DNA of 64,000 nucleotides, taken from contig NZ_AP025483.1 of assembly GCF_024347455.1 (NCBI RefSeq), forward strand, positions 1,922,001 to 1,986,000, given 5' to 3'. This DNA comes from Vibrio echinoideorum (GTDB taxonomy: Bacteria > Pseudomonadota > Gammaproteobacteria > Enterobacterales > Vibrionaceae). Both the position numbers and the translations under genes were made by a program. The notes under the pieces are model-generated. The model saw nothing but the letters and a program-made list of their open reading frames with translations. It was not told the DNA's origin and did no database searches. Below, one piece after another: positions 55,271 to 63,928 of this stretch; the stretch's first letter is position 1; the number at the start of each line of letters is the position of its first letter.

Positions 55271-55301
55271 AGCAGCTCTAATTTATAGAGCTGCTTTTTT
55301 T
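55271..55301 (+). terminator. Terminator of cdd
   Basis: AGCAGCTCT (55271-55279) pairs with AGAGCTGCT (55287-55295), followed by a run of seven T. Confidence 0.92.
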
Positions 55302-55326
55302 GTGCTTCTAATTCACGCCACAAACC

Positions 55327-55342
55327 GCGCAAACGTTTGCTT
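55327..55342 (+). promoter_or_regulatory. PurR operator of purT
   Basis: GCGCAAACGTTTGCTT closely matches the PurR box ACGCAAACGTTTGCGT, with the central CAAACGTTTG perfect. It overlaps a possible -35 (TTGCTT, 55337-55342) with a -10 TATGAT at 55359-55364 (16-bp spacer), so bound PurR would block the purT promoter. Confidence 0.88.
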
Positions 55343-55409
55343 TTATCATTCAAATAAGTATGATCACCCCGTTTTCAATCAATCGTTCAAAAGATCGGAA
55401 GGAATTTCT

Positions 55410-56585
55410 ATGTTTGGTACCGCTACTCGTGAAAATGCTACTCGTGTACTTCTATTAGGTTCAGGTGAACTCGGTAAAGAAGTTGCTATTGAGTGCCAAC
55501 GTTTAGGTTTAGAAGTTATTGCATGTGACCGTTACGCTGATGCACCCGCTATGCAAGTCGCACATCGTAGCCATGTATTAGACATGTTGGATGGCGATGC
55601 ACTACAAGCTGTCATTGAACTAGAAAAACCAGATTATGTGGTTCCAGAAATCGAAGCTATTGCCACCAGCAAGTTGGTAGAGATGGAAGCACAAGGCCTA
55701 AATGTAGTGCCTACGGCTAACGCGACTAAGTTAACGATGAACCGCGAAGGTATCCGTCGTCTAGCCGCAGAAGAGTTAAAACTGAGCACGTCTCCATACC
55801 GCTTTGCTGACACATTTGAAGACTTCGCTGCCGCTGTTGAATTCGTGGGCATGCCTTGCGTTGTTAAGCCAGTAATGAGTTCATCAGGCAAAGGCCAAAG
55901 CGTAATAAAAACACAAGACGATATTCAGAAGTCTTGGGATTACGCACAGGAAGGCGGTCGTACTGGCGCTGGTCGTGTAATCGTTGAAGGCTTTATCGAT
56001 TTTGATTACGAAATCACGCTTCTAACCGTTCGCGCTGTTGATGGCGTTCACTTCTGTGCACCTATCGGTCACCGCCAAGAAGACGGTGATTACCGTGAAT
56101 CATGGCAGCCTCAAGTGATGTCAGACAACGCACTTAAAACGGCGCAATACACCGCAGAACAAGTGGTTAATGCACTAGGTGGTCACGGTATCTTTGGTGT
56201 TGAACTGTTTGTTAAAGGCGATCACGTTATCTTCAACGAAGTATCCCCTCGCCCACACGATACTGGCTTAGTGACTCTGATGTCTCAAGACTCATCGGAA
56301 TTCGCACTGCACGTTCGTGCTTTTACCGGGATGCCGATCAAATCAATTACTCAGTATGGCCCATGTGCATCTGCGGTTATTCTAGGCCAAGGCACTTCAA
56401 CCAACATTCGTTTTGAAGGTCTTACAGAGGCGCTAGACGCACCACAAACTCAAGTTCGCTTGTTTGGCAAGCCTGACATCGATGGTCGTCGCCGCCTTGG
56501 TGTGGCGCTTACTCGTCGCAGCAGTACAGAAACAGCAATTGAAGATGCGATTGAAAGTGCGTCAAAAGTAAAAGTGATTTACTAG
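55410..56585 (+). CDS. purT: Formate-dependent GAR transformylase
   Basis: Phosphoribosylglycinamide formyltransferase 2 makes formyl-GAR from GAR, formate and ATP in purine synthesis. It is an ATP-grasp enzyme of 391 residues (E. coli 392). [19 protein letters not shown] opens the fold, [13 protein letters not shown] is the ATP-binding lid and [15 protein letters not shown] the catalytic end. The ATG at 55410 behind GGAAGGAA matches the normal start; a longer in-frame reading to 55302 adds sequence within the promoter. A PurR operator precedes it. Confidence 0.97.
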   Translation: MFGTATRENATRVLLLGSGELGKEVAIECQRLGLEVIACDRYADAPAMQVAHRSHVLDMLDGDALQAVIELEKPDYVVPEIEAIATSKLVEMEAQGLNVVPTANATKLTMNREGIRRLAAEELKLSTSPYRFADTFEDFAAAVEFVGMPCVVKPVMSSSGKGQSVIKTQDDIQKSWDYAQEGGRTGAGRVIVEGFIDFDYEITLLTVRAVDGVHFCAPIGHRQEDGDYRESWQPQVMSDNALKTAQYTAEQVVNALGGHGIFGVELFVKGDHVIFNEVSPRPHDTGLVTLMSQDSSEFALHVRAFTGMPIKSITQYGPCASAVILGQGTSTNIRFEGLTEALDAPQTQVRLFGKPDIDGRRRLGVALTRRSSTETAIEDAIESASKVKVIY

Positions 56586-56702
56586 CTGTTAATTACCATT
56601 TTCTAGCTAATGACTACTAGACTACTAATTGGCAACGACTAACTCAGAATTGAACAATTACGGTTTCACACCTAAACAATCATGTATTCAAATCTGAACA
56701 AT

Positions 56703-56732
56703 AAAAAGACGGGCTACTGAGCCCGTCTTTTT
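56703..56732. terminator. Bidirectional terminator between purT and tpm
   Basis: AAAAAGACGGGCT pairs perfectly with AGCCCGTCTTTTT around the loop ACTG, giving A/T runs on both strands. Confidence 0.93.
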
Positions 56733-56786
56733 ATTGTTATCATCTTTTATATTGAAAGGATCTTTTCGCTTGAGAGCTAACTGAGC

Positions 56787-57440
56787 TTACGCTTCAGATT
56801 CAATCAAATACACTTCTTCACTAAATCGAGACAAGCCTTTCTTCGCAATCTTAGGGTGTTTATCGTTTGCGATATCTTGATTCAACAGCGTGATCTTATA
56901 ACCTGCGAACAACTGATCAATCTCTAGTTTAGGTACGCTAAACGGAGGCCCCGCCATCTCGCTTTGATCGTAATCTAGCGTCACAAGTAAAATCTTGCCG
57001 CCTGGCTTTAACCGTTGCTTTAGGCGTTCTATATATTGCACGCGCATCTCAGCAGGCAAAGCAACCAAAGAGGCACGATCATAGATAATATCGACAGGTC
57101 GAATCGGCGCTGAGAAGTAATCGCCAGTGTAAACACTCAGCTCATCGAATTGATAAAGCTCATGTTGGCCACTAATCCGAGTCACGGTCGGTGTATATAA
57201 ATGCTCAGAGAAAAATGCTCGAACCGCGATCTGGCTTAATTCGACACCTTGAACGTCTTCATGCTTCGTCGCTAACCAAATCAGATCTTCACTCTTACCA
57301 CATAGAGGCACGAACACACTCTTCTCGTAGCTAGGCTCAGTCTTTTTCCAAAATTCAATCAGAAGTGGGTTCACATCTTCAAGGTGGAAGCCAATTTGGT
57401 TGGCTGCCCATTTATTGTGCCAAAATTCAGGATTATTCAT
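56787..57440 (-). CDS. tpm: Thiopurine S-methyltransferase family protein
   Basis: A 217-residue class I SAM methyltransferase. [16 protein letters not shown] is the SAM motif I of bacterial TPMT and [11 protein letters not shown] the motif IV strand. Bacterial members methylate thiopurines and selenium or tellurium oxyanions. It resembles Pseudomonas and V. cholerae Tpm (about 218). The N-terminus [14 protein letters not shown] is also typical. It converges on purT and is divergent from relV. Confidence 0.93.
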   Translation of the reverse strand: MNNPEFWHNKWAANQIGFHLEDVNPLLIEFWKKTEPSYEKSVFVPLCGKSEDLIWLATKHEDVQGVELSQIAVRAFFSEHLYTPTVTRISGQHELYQFDELSVYTGDYFSAPIRPVDIIYDRASLVALPAEMRVQYIERLKQRLKPGGKILLVTLDYDQSEMAGPPFSVPKLEIDQLFAGYKITLLNQDIANDKHPKIAKKGLSRFSEEVYLIESEA

Positions 57441-57763
57441 CTTTCGTTCATGTTAAACAGTCATAATGCAAGGGTACAGTATAGAAAGGTAAGAGCAACC
57501 TTACCTTGGTTTAAAGTTCGCCTTGCTCCCGCTAAAAGTTAAACACTGGCTGAGTTCAAAATTCTTAAAACCGGGGAACAAACGCTTGAATTATTTGTCT
57601 ATATGTTCACATTTTAAAGCAATATTAAACGTTAGAGTTGGTTTCTGCCTTAGCTAACCCCATTTAATATGTAGTGAGTTTAGTTAAGCTGTTTTTACTC
57701 TTGTGCGTTACTGGTTACCCCTTTTGACTACCCGTTTTTGTAACCTTGTATTTTGGAGTTTGA
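57441..57763. other. Divergent promoter region of tpm and relV
   Basis: About 320 bases with no gene. It should hold the promoters of both neighbours. No clear operator or repeat was seen. Confidence 0.5.
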
Positions 57764-58540
57764 ATGAGTGTATTTCTCCGTACGACGGCCCTAATGCTTT
57801 TAGTATTGAGCCGAGCGCCTGCATTCGCAGCAGCACCTGTTTCAACAAGTTCAACTGATCAATCGCGCACTCCTGCGCAGAATCAAGTATCGTCAAACGT
57901 ATTCCGTCACAGCCTAAGCGGCCTATACGGTATCAAAGCATTCGACTCACGTCCGACTCAGCCCTACACCGACTTCGACATTCTGTACAGCAAAGCGCAC
58001 CAAGGCCAAGCTGAACTAGAAACTATCTGTAAAAGTACTGCCCTACTAACGAATTCTGAAGCGCTATTTGCTGGCGTTAAGTCTCAATCTCGTGCAGAAG
58101 AGAAAATCGAATTGGAACTGGATGGCGATGTCACAAGAATTACCGACTTAGCTCGTGCCACTATCATCGCAAATGATGTAGAGAGCTTGGTTGAAGTCTA
58201 CGAAGCGCTAAGTCGCGAAGCAGACGTAGTGAAATTGAAAAACAAATTCAAATCTCCTGCTGATTCTGGCTACCGTGACCTTAACCTATTGGTTCGTTTG
58301 CCTAAGACCAACATCATTGCTGAGGTTCAACTTCACCTTAAAGCGATTGCAGATGTGAAAAGTGGTCCTGAACACGAACTGTATGAAATCATTCAAGGTA
58401 TTGAGCGTCATGCCATTGCAGAAAAACGCCCAATCAACGATATCGAGGCGGCGCAAATCAATAGCCTTAGACGCCAATCTCTAGAGCTATACCAACAAGC
58501 ATGGCAGCCGTACATCACTACTCACATTAAAGCGGCGTAA
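57764..58540 (+). CDS. relV: RelV small alarmone synthetase
   Basis: A 258-residue RelA/SpoT synthetase-domain protein, matching V. cholerae RelV (VC1224, 257 residues) in length and place near ihfA and purT. The synthetase residues reported as essential in RelV (Lys107, Glu188) correspond to Lys106 (GVKSQSR) and Glu187 (IIAEVQLHL) here; DVTRITDLARATII and SGYRDLNLLV are the GTP-site motifs. No hydrolase domain is present. The N-terminus is odd: LRTTALMLLVLSRAPAFAAA looks like a signal peptide, yet (p)ppGpp synthesis is cytoplasmic. The start is supported by TTGGAGTTTGA and there is no later Met before residue 40. Confidence 0.9.
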   Translation: MSVFLRTTALMLLVLSRAPAFAAAPVSTSSTDQSRTPAQNQVSSNVFRHSLSGLYGIKAFDSRPTQPYTDFDILYSKAHQGQAELETICKSTALLTNSEALFAGVKSQSRAEEKIELELDGDVTRITDLARATIIANDVESLVEVYEALSREADVVKLKNKFKSPADSGYRDLNLLVRLPKTNIIAEVQLHLKAIADVKSGPEHELYEIIQGIERHAIAEKRPINDIEAAQINSLRRQSLELYQQAWQPYITTHIKAA

Positions 58541-58570
58541 ACTGTTTAGAACATAACTCAACACAAAATC

Positions 58571-58600
58571 AAAGGGCTGCATTAATTGCAGCCCTTTCTT
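58571..58600 (+). terminator. Terminator of relV
   Basis: AAAGGGCTGCA (58571-58581) pairs with TGCAGCCCTTT (58587-58597) around a 5-nt loop, followed by CTTG with a short T-run. Confidence 0.85.
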
Positions 58601-58658
58601 GTCATTCTTACTCAAGCCAATCAATGCGCTAGTCTTGTTACTCAAATCTCTTACTAAT

Positions 58659-58738
58659 CTACTAATCTACTTATCTACTTATCTACTTATCTACTTATCT
58701 ACTTATCTACTTATCTACTTATCTACTTATCTACTTAT
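58659..58738. repeat. CTACTTAT 8-bp tandem array
   Basis: Nine perfect copies of CTACTTAT from 58667 to 58738 preceded by a degenerate CTACTAAT. The array lies between the convergent relV and cytochrome c genes, after the relV terminator, and ends 20 bases before the cytochrome stop codon. Confidence 0.95.
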
Positions 58739-58758
58739 GGCAGCCTACTGCTAGAGAC

Positions 58759-59196
58759 CTATTGTTGAGAATATTCTTTAGACCGATTGTATAAATCCAA
58801 CGGTTTCAAAGTACTGTAAAACTCCGCCGCGTCTTGAAGATCTTTATCCGATAACGATTTTACGACCGACTGCATGTACAAGTCTTGTCGACCATCACTC
58901 TTAAAATCACGCAGTTGTTTGAGAATATAACTCGCCTTTTGCCCTTTTATATTTGGGTAAGATTGAACGAAAGGAATAATTTTGTCGCCATGACATTGGC
59001 TACAAAGATTTTGAACCAATTTTTCACCAGCGGCCAAGTTTGGTAGGTAGGGTTCTGTTTCCTCCACCTTCACTTCAATCGTCGGAATGACATTTGTGCT
59101 CGCTTTAGGTGGTTCATCAGAGCACGCAGAAAGCGACATTGCGGCAATGGCAGGCGCCAAGAATATAGACAGCAATTTGAATGAATTTATCGTCAT
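58759..59196 (-). CDS. Lipoprotein c-type cytochrome
   Basis: A 145-residue exported cytochrome. The signal segment ends in a lipobox (LSACSDEP, Cys near 25), so it should be a periplasm-facing lipoprotein. A single haem-binding CSQCH lies at about residues 65-69, with a distal Met likely in DLYMQSVV. It closes the sulfite-oxidation operon and could pass electrons to a terminal oxidase. It overlaps the preceding cytochrome gene by one base. Confidence 0.88.
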   Translation of the reverse strand: MTINSFKLLSIFLAPAIAAMSLSACSDEPPKASTNVIPTIEVKVEETEPYLPNLAAGEKLVQNLCSQCHGDKIIPFVQSYPNIKGQKASYILKQLRDFKSDGRQDLYMQSVVKSLSDKDLQDAAEFYSTLKPLDLYNRSKEYSQQ

Positions 59197-59576
59197 TACT
59201 GCTCTCCCGGCATCGGTGGCATTAACGTGCTATCAATAGGCTTACGGCGATACTTATTCATATCGATACCTTTTTCTTGATAATACGTACTCAAATAATC
59301 CAGTACCGGATCCCACGTATCTGAGAGATCCCACAAGCCTTGCGTGTCGACCATCCATTGGATGGTTTCTCGCCATTGCTCTCTGTTTCCGCTATTTTGA
59401 GCAACAATTAAACTGGTATGGCAAGCATTGCATTGACCATTAACAATCTCCCACCCCGGCGCCATAATCAAACCTGAAGCTTTATCGACACCGTAATATT
59501 CTTCCGGATTTTCAGGGACTTCATTAGCATGAACAAGCATCGACGTTAACAAACTGCACACCAATGCAGCTCTCAT
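59196..59576 (-). CDS. Periplasmic c-type cytochrome of the sulfite operon
   Basis: A monohaem cytochrome with CNACH (QCNACHTS) after a signal peptide (MRAALVCSLLTSMLVHA). The 126-residue reading from ATG 59576 begins with a normal signal peptide and has AAAGGAATA ahead of it. A longer reading to 59666 overlaps the end of the sulfite oxidase gene (TAATG) and may be coupled, but it would put 30 charged residues before the signal peptide. It probably accepts electrons from the sulfite oxidase, like SorB, though family identity is inferred from context. Confidence 0.82.
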   Translation of the reverse strand: MRAALVCSLLTSMLVHANEVPENPEEYYGVDKASGLIMAPGWEIVNGQCNACHTSLIVAQNSGNREQWRETIQWMVDTQGLWDLSDTWDPVLDYLSTYYQEKGIDMNKYRRKPIDSTLMPPMPGEQ

Positions 59577-59665
59577 TATTCCTTTGCGATAACCGAGCTT
59601 TTCTCCATAACTAGCATTGGTGTGATTAAATTTTTCATGGATAAGCATCTGGGCAATAGACTTCA

Positions 59666-60892
59666 TTACGACACTCTTACCGCAATACGATGACAGCCAT
59701 TAAACAGATAACCTTTGGGATTCCATTGCGGTTGAACAACAGGTTGGCTGTCCCCCTCGCTATCCGTCGCTTTCGCCCAGATTTCGTAGTAGCCCGCCAT
59801 AGGAAGATCAAGATCTGCTTCCCATTGTTGCCAAGCCCCTTTATTTACGGGCTTATTCAATTTGGCATCGTGCCAAGTCGTACCATAGTCGTAACTGACT
59901 TGCAGTTTCTCCACACTTCTCAATCCAGCCCAAGCGTGACCACTTACCGTCACCTTTTTGCCGAGTGAAAACTCAGTCCCGCTCTTTGGTGAAGTAATTA
60001 ACGATTTGACGATCATCTCTTCAATAATTCTAAAATCTTTGTTATCGACCTTCTCACCCGGCGCTATCGGATGTTTTGGTACTTGATAAGCAGGTGCCGC
60101 CATTTTGTGACCGTCATGGATCTTGTTGCGAATACTAATACCCGTCGCACACTTTTGAGATACCGATGCAGGGCGTCCGCCAAATACCGTTCGCAGAGGA
60201 TAACCATGAAGATATGGAATAGGCTCTCCATTCATTTCCCATGCAATTAAAGCGTTGTCGTTCATCGCAGCCGCAATAGGTACACCACGCGAGATGGCCT
60301 CTCCTTTGCCGCTTAAGTGTTTGTCAAATCCATGGTTACCCACATAGACAGCATCGCCTTTGATCTCACAGTCTTTAAGAACATCACTGAGCAAAACACC
60401 CGTCCATTGGGAACAGTAAACACCTGCATTGTTCCACTGATTGCCCTTTGTACTTGGGTAGAAATTATTGCGGCTATTACCACCACACTCTAAAACAAGG
60501 CTTTGAGTATGATGTTTGAACTTCGACTTCAGCTCTGCAATCGTATACGTTTTACTTTGTTTTACTGACTCGCCTTTGACTTCAAAAGTCCAAGTTTCTG
60601 GATGCATTGCGTTAAAATCTGGCATCAGACCATTCCAACGAACAAAAGGCACATCTGCTGGTGTTACTGCCGGAGCAAGCATACTTTCTGGCGGGTAAGC
60701 ATTCAGAGGGTTGGTATTCAAAACGGTGTAGTAATCAGGCAGATCTTCTGCTTTCGCCCACGTCAACGCATTTACATCAACAGCATCCAAACCTTCAGGG
60801 CGGTTCGCAGCAAATACCCAAGAAACTGGCAATGCAGAAACTGCGGTTGCCGTCATTGCAGCTTTAAGAAACTGTCTTCTATCTAAACTCAT
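59666..60892 (-). CDS. Periplasmic molybdopterin sulfite oxidase (SorA/SoxC-like)
   Basis: A 408-residue molybdopterin enzyme of the sulfite oxidase family. A twin-arginine signal (DRRQFLKAAM) shows folded export through Tat. The molybdenum-ligand Cys136 is in LVLECGGNSR; GYPLRTVFGGRPASVSQKC and the C-terminal Ig-like dimerisation domain (about 300-408, QVSYDYGTTWHDAKL) are intact. It probably oxidises sulfite to sulfate and hands electrons to the neighbouring c-type cytochromes. It overlaps the upstream cytochrome gene by 4 bases. Confidence 0.92.
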   Translation of the reverse strand: MSLDRRQFLKAAMTATAVSALPVSWVFAANRPEGLDAVDVNALTWAKAEDLPDYYTVLNTNPLNAYPPESMLAPAVTPADVPFVRWNGLMPDFNAMHPETWTFEVKGESVKQSKTYTIAELKSKFKHHTQSLVLECGGNSRNNFYPSTKGNQWNNAGVYCSQWTGVLLSDVLKDCEIKGDAVYVGNHGFDKHLSGKGEAISRGVPIAAAMNDNALIAWEMNGEPIPYLHGYPLRTVFGGRPASVSQKCATGISIRNKIHDGHKMAAPAYQVPKHPIAPGEKVDNKDFRIIEEMIVKSLITSPKSGTEFSLGKKVTVSGHAWAGLRSVEKLQVSYDYGTTWHDAKLNKPVNKGAWQQWEADLDLPMAGYYEIWAKATDSEGDSQPVVQPQWNPKGYLFNGCHRIAVRVS

Positions 60893-61194
60893 TGCGGTGA
60901 CCCTTTATGATTCAGTTTGTAAAAGTAATCGGCTAATTTCTCGATGTCTTCGTCAGATAATAGCTGCGCGACTTTTGACATCGTTTGATCGGTGCGTTTT
61001 CCACTTTTAAAATCTGACAATTGCTCAGTCAAATAGACTTTGTTTTGCCATTTCAAGTTGGGAATAGAAGGAAATGATGTGTCGTCAGTGCTGCCATGAC
61101 ACGCGATACACATGTTGGCAATTTGTTGGTATTCAGCTGCGTTACCAATAATCGGTAATAAGAGTAACACCCAAGTGATAGCGGCTTTTCGCAC
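60889..61194 (-). CDS. Small c-type cytochrome
   Basis: A 101-residue periplasmic cytochrome c with a signal peptide (about 1-19), CIACH at about residues 32-36 and the distal Met likely in DQTMSKVAQLLSDEDI. It is of cytochrome c5/c553 size. It is the first gene of the sulfite-oxidation operon and overlaps the sulfite oxidase start by four bases, so coupling is expected. Confidence 0.9.
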   Translation of the reverse strand: MRKAAITWVLLLLPIIGNAAEYQQIANMCIACHGSTDDTSFPSIPNLKWQNKVYLTEQLSDFKSGKRTDQTMSKVAQLLSDEDIEKLADYFYKLNHKGSPQ

Positions 61195-61438
61195 AGCCCC
61201 TCCCTAGATCCAGATCAATAAATTAGCTTGATCGATTATTAATTGGGCGCATTACAGCAAAAAGATTTAGGTATTTATATTCAATTAGAATTAACGCCTG
61301 TTCAGTTTATTTGAACGCTAGATCGAAAAATAAACACTTAAATTGACAGTGAGAATTAGAAAGAGTTAGGTATGTGTTTTGATAATGAATTGAGGGGGCA
61401 CTAACCGAAAAGTCACTAATGAATCTAATGGCTAAGGA

Positions 61439-61480
61439 TAGATATAGAGATAGAGATAGAGATAGAGATAAAGATAGAGG
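61439..61480. repeat. TAGAGA hexanucleotide array
   Basis: Seven head-to-tail 6-bp units: TAGATA, four perfect TAGAGA, TAAAGA and TAGAGG. It lies 3' of ihfA and 245 bases upstream of the sulfite operon. It is the shortest-unit array of the window. Confidence 0.9.
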
Positions 61481-61521
61481 AAACAGTTTTAGCGTAGTTT
61501 AAAAGCCCATCAGAAACAAAA

Positions 61522-61542
61522 AGACCACGCTAGGCGTGGTCT
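61522..61542 (-). terminator. Terminator of ihfA
   Basis: AGACCACGC pairs with GCGTGGTCT around the loop TAG; on the minus strand a TTTTTGTTTCTG run follows. Confidence 0.92.
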
Positions 61543-61551
61543 ATTGCTTAG

Positions 61552-61848
61552 CTACTTCTCGATTTTAATATTCTCGACTCGGGCCTTTAATTTTTGTCCC
61601 GGTCTAAAAGTAACAACACGTCGAGCAGAAATTGGAATGTCTTCACCAGTTTTCGGGTTACGACCTGGTCGCTCGTTTTTCTCGCGAAGATCAAAGTTAC
61701 CAAAACCAGACAGTTTTACCTGTTCGCCATTTTCGAGTGCTTTACGAACTTCTTCGAAAAACACTTCAACCGTTTCCTTGGCATCCCGCTTGCTGTATCC
61801 GAGTGTTTCAAACAGGTTCTCAGCCAAATCGGCCTTCGTGAGTGCCAT
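61552..61848 (-). CDS. ihfA: Integration host factor subunit alpha
   Basis: DNA-bending nucleoid protein, forms a heterodimer with IhfB. The 98 residues match the family; the DNA-intercalating arm has [19 protein letters not shown] with the conserved Pro, and the dimerisation helices [20 protein letters not shown] are intact. In most gammaproteobacteria ihfA directly follows pheT. Here the 2.1 kb upstream contain an SDR gene and a regulator with no pheT, so the usual operon seems to be interrupted and the gene must use its own promoter. Confidence 0.98.
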   Translation of the reverse strand: MALTKADLAENLFETLGYSKRDAKETVEVFFEEVRKALENGEQVKLSGFGNFDLREKNERPGRNPKTGEDIPISARRVVTFRPGQKLKARVENIKIEK

Positions 61849-62309
61849 AAAACTTTCCTCAAAGCTATGTTAAACATTGCTACCATCGCCAGTAGCGCCA
61901 AAGCATTTACCCTATTCAATCAATGAGATAAGGTCATTTACAAGGAAAGTGTATGCCAAGCTTCTGATTTTCGCCAACTTTTTTATCTCAACTATTGAAT
62001 TATTCTTTCAAATCAGAAAGATAACTCTCTTCGAATTTTACATATATGCTAAAAAACATCTACTTAACGGCCGCCAAATAGAGTTATAAACCATAAATGG
62101 CCTAATAAATAGAATTTAAAACTTTAGTTTTCTAAATATTAATTTCTGAGACTTTTCTCCTATATCTAATAAAATCAGCCACTTGATTTGATATCGAACT
62201 CAACAGAGGTTACTTAATAACCGTTATTAAATATGAGATTTGTATCATTTCAGAATTTAATTCGAATCGACATGAATAGTTTATGTCGACATAGTTTATG
62301 CCGACATCG
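61849..62309. other. AT-rich interval between ihfA and the SDR gene
   Basis: About 460 bases, markedly AT-rich, with no supportable gene. The first part should hold the ihfA promoter. Around 62266-62306 the word GTCGACAT/GCCGACAT recurs three times (TCGACATG, GTCGACATAG, GCCGACATCG) at the end of the SDR gene, without an evident hairpin. Confidence 0.5.
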
Positions 62310-63041
62310 CTAATATTGAACATGGCTAGTCGATGCTCCATCAACATACCAGTTAGCCCCCGAGACAAAACTCGCAACAGGGCTTGAAATAAAGGTGACT
62401 ACATTGGCTACTTCTTCAGGGGTGGCTAAGCGACCCATTGGGTTTCTATCGATAACTTTCTGGAAAGTGTCCGGTGCTTCACGCTTACACCGCCCCCATA
62501 AACCATCAGCAATATATGTGTCTCCAGGCGAAACAGTATTAACTCTCACCTTACGAACGTAGGTCAAAGACAAGGATTTCATATAATGGGCAAGCGCGGC
62601 CTTCCCTGCTCCATAAGCATTGGCGTTACAAACTGTATATCCACTCGCTTTCGACCCAATATAGGTAATTGCAGCGTAACGCGACTCAAGCAATTTAGGT
62701 AAAACTAACGCAATGCCCTGTTGCGTGGCTGCAATGTCTTTTTGTAGAACATCTTCCCATTCATCAGAGAGTGCACTTACATTGGGAACAAAAATATCGA
62801 TATTCGGAATTGACTCGATCCAAGCTTTCATTTGTACCAAATCATGAACATCGACCACTTTTCCGACAACTTGCTTTGACGCCTTTCCGAGTTGTTTAAG
62901 CAGCTTATCTATCCGATGTTGAGAACGGCCACAGAACCAAACATTCGCCCCTTCGTTAGCAAAGCCTTCAACTATTTTCGCCCCAATTCCACTAGAACCT
63001 CCAGTGACAACAACATTGATATTCCCTAACCTTAAATTCAT
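62310..63041 (-). CDS. Short-chain dehydrogenase/reductase
   Basis: A 243-residue classical SDR. The NAD(P) motif TGGSSGIGAKIV (about residues 13-24), the NVSAL strand (NNAG position replaced by PNVSA), and the YGAGKAA catalytic Tyr-x3-Lys (about 143-149) are present, with RVNTVSPGDTYI after it. Ser from ITYIGSKAS completes the triad. The C-terminus GANWYVDGASTSHVQY is typical of the FabG-like group. The substrate is unknown. It is divergent from an XRE-type regulator, 128 bases apart, which probably controls it. Confidence 0.9.
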   Translation of the reverse strand: MNLRLGNINVVVTGGSSGIGAKIVEGFANEGANVWFCGRSQHRIDKLLKQLGKASKQVVGKVVDVHDLVQMKAWIESIPNIDIFVPNVSALSDEWEDVLQKDIAATQQGIALVLPKLLESRYAAITYIGSKASGYTVCNANAYGAGKAALAHYMKSLSLTYVRKVRVNTVSPGDTYIADGLWGRCKREAPDTFQKVIDRNPMGRLATPEEVANVVTFISSPVASFVSGANWYVDGASTSHVQY

Positions 63042-63169
63042 CGCAACCTCTCAAATAGTATTGACTACCGAAAGGAAGTATCAAAAAAGATCGCTTATAT
63101 TTCAAAGGGAATAATAAAAGTGACACTTTATGCTACCTTAGGTGTATGAAATAGCGATGGTATAGAGTA

Positions 63170-63928
63170 ATGGACGCACTTGACGACGAAATTTGCACAA
63201 CAATCAAACGCCATTTAAAAAAGGCAGGTATCTCTTATAAAGAAGTTTCAGAATTCACAGAATTTTCCGAAATAAGCATTAAACGATTGCTGAACGGCCA
63301 TCAATCGCTCTCTATTTTGAAGTTACAAAAGATATGTCAACTAATTCAGCTTCCTCTATCAGCCATTATCACAGAAGCAGAAGAAGCATTAGCCTCGGTA
63401 TCACTATTTACGGATGAGCAAGATGCAGCCTTCTGTAAAGAGCCGCCGTTATTTACTATTTTCCAAGATATTGTAAATGAAGGAGCAAACGCTCAACAGT
63501 TAATGGCCAGTTATGATTTAAACGAACCATCACTGCATATCTACCTCAGGAAACTTGAACAGTTAAAACTAATAACGATGTTATCTGACTTAAAATTCCA
63601 CGTCATTGTGCCCACAAATACAGCTTTCTCTGAACAAGCGCAATTTAGCGTCACGTTCAAAAACCAAGTCATAGATGCATTAAAACAGGCCGTGCAATAT
63701 ATCGATGCACGTAACAAACAGGCTTACTTTATTACTGCCAGGCTTAGGCTGACCGAAGACGAATTTAAAGAATATAACGCTAAGCTTGAGGAGTTAATGT
63801 TAAAAACACTAAAGATTAGTCAGTCGCATAACCGAATGACTGAAGGAGTCAACGACTATGCCATTGTCGACATGGGCGCCAAGGGTATTTTCCACCCAAC
63901 ACTCAAAGCGCCAGTAAATTTGGTTTAA
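63170..63928 (+). CDS. XRE-type HTH regulator with a C-terminal domain
   Basis: A 252-residue protein. The N-terminal part (about 10-70) is a helix-turn-helix of the XRE/Cro type (ISYKEVSEFTEFSEISIKRL). The rest (about 90-252) includes a winged-helix-like LNEPSLHIYLRKLEQLKLI and a terminal domain with FITARLRLTEDEFKEYNAKL that faintly recalls the DUF4423/TIGR02147 regulators. It is divergent from the SDR gene, so control of that gene and itself is likely. Composition is AT-rich, as expected for acquired DNA. Confidence 0.75.
   Translation: MDALDDEICTTIKRHLKKAGISYKEVSEFTEFSEISIKRLLNGHQSLSILKLQKICQLIQLPLSAIITEAEEALASVSLFTDEQDAAFCKEPPLFTIFQDIVNEGANAQQLMASYDLNEPSLHIYLRKLEQLKLITMLSDLKFHVIVPTNTAFSEQAQFSVTFKNQVIDALKQAVQYIDARNKQAYFITARLRLTEDEFKEYNAKLEELMLKTLKISQSHNRMTEGVNDYAIVDMGAKGIFHPTLKAPVNLV

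Noticed and set aside
33289..58738. The tandem arrays as CRISPR repeats
   Set aside because: Units are 6-8 bp and head-to-tail with no spacers, and no cas genes are present.
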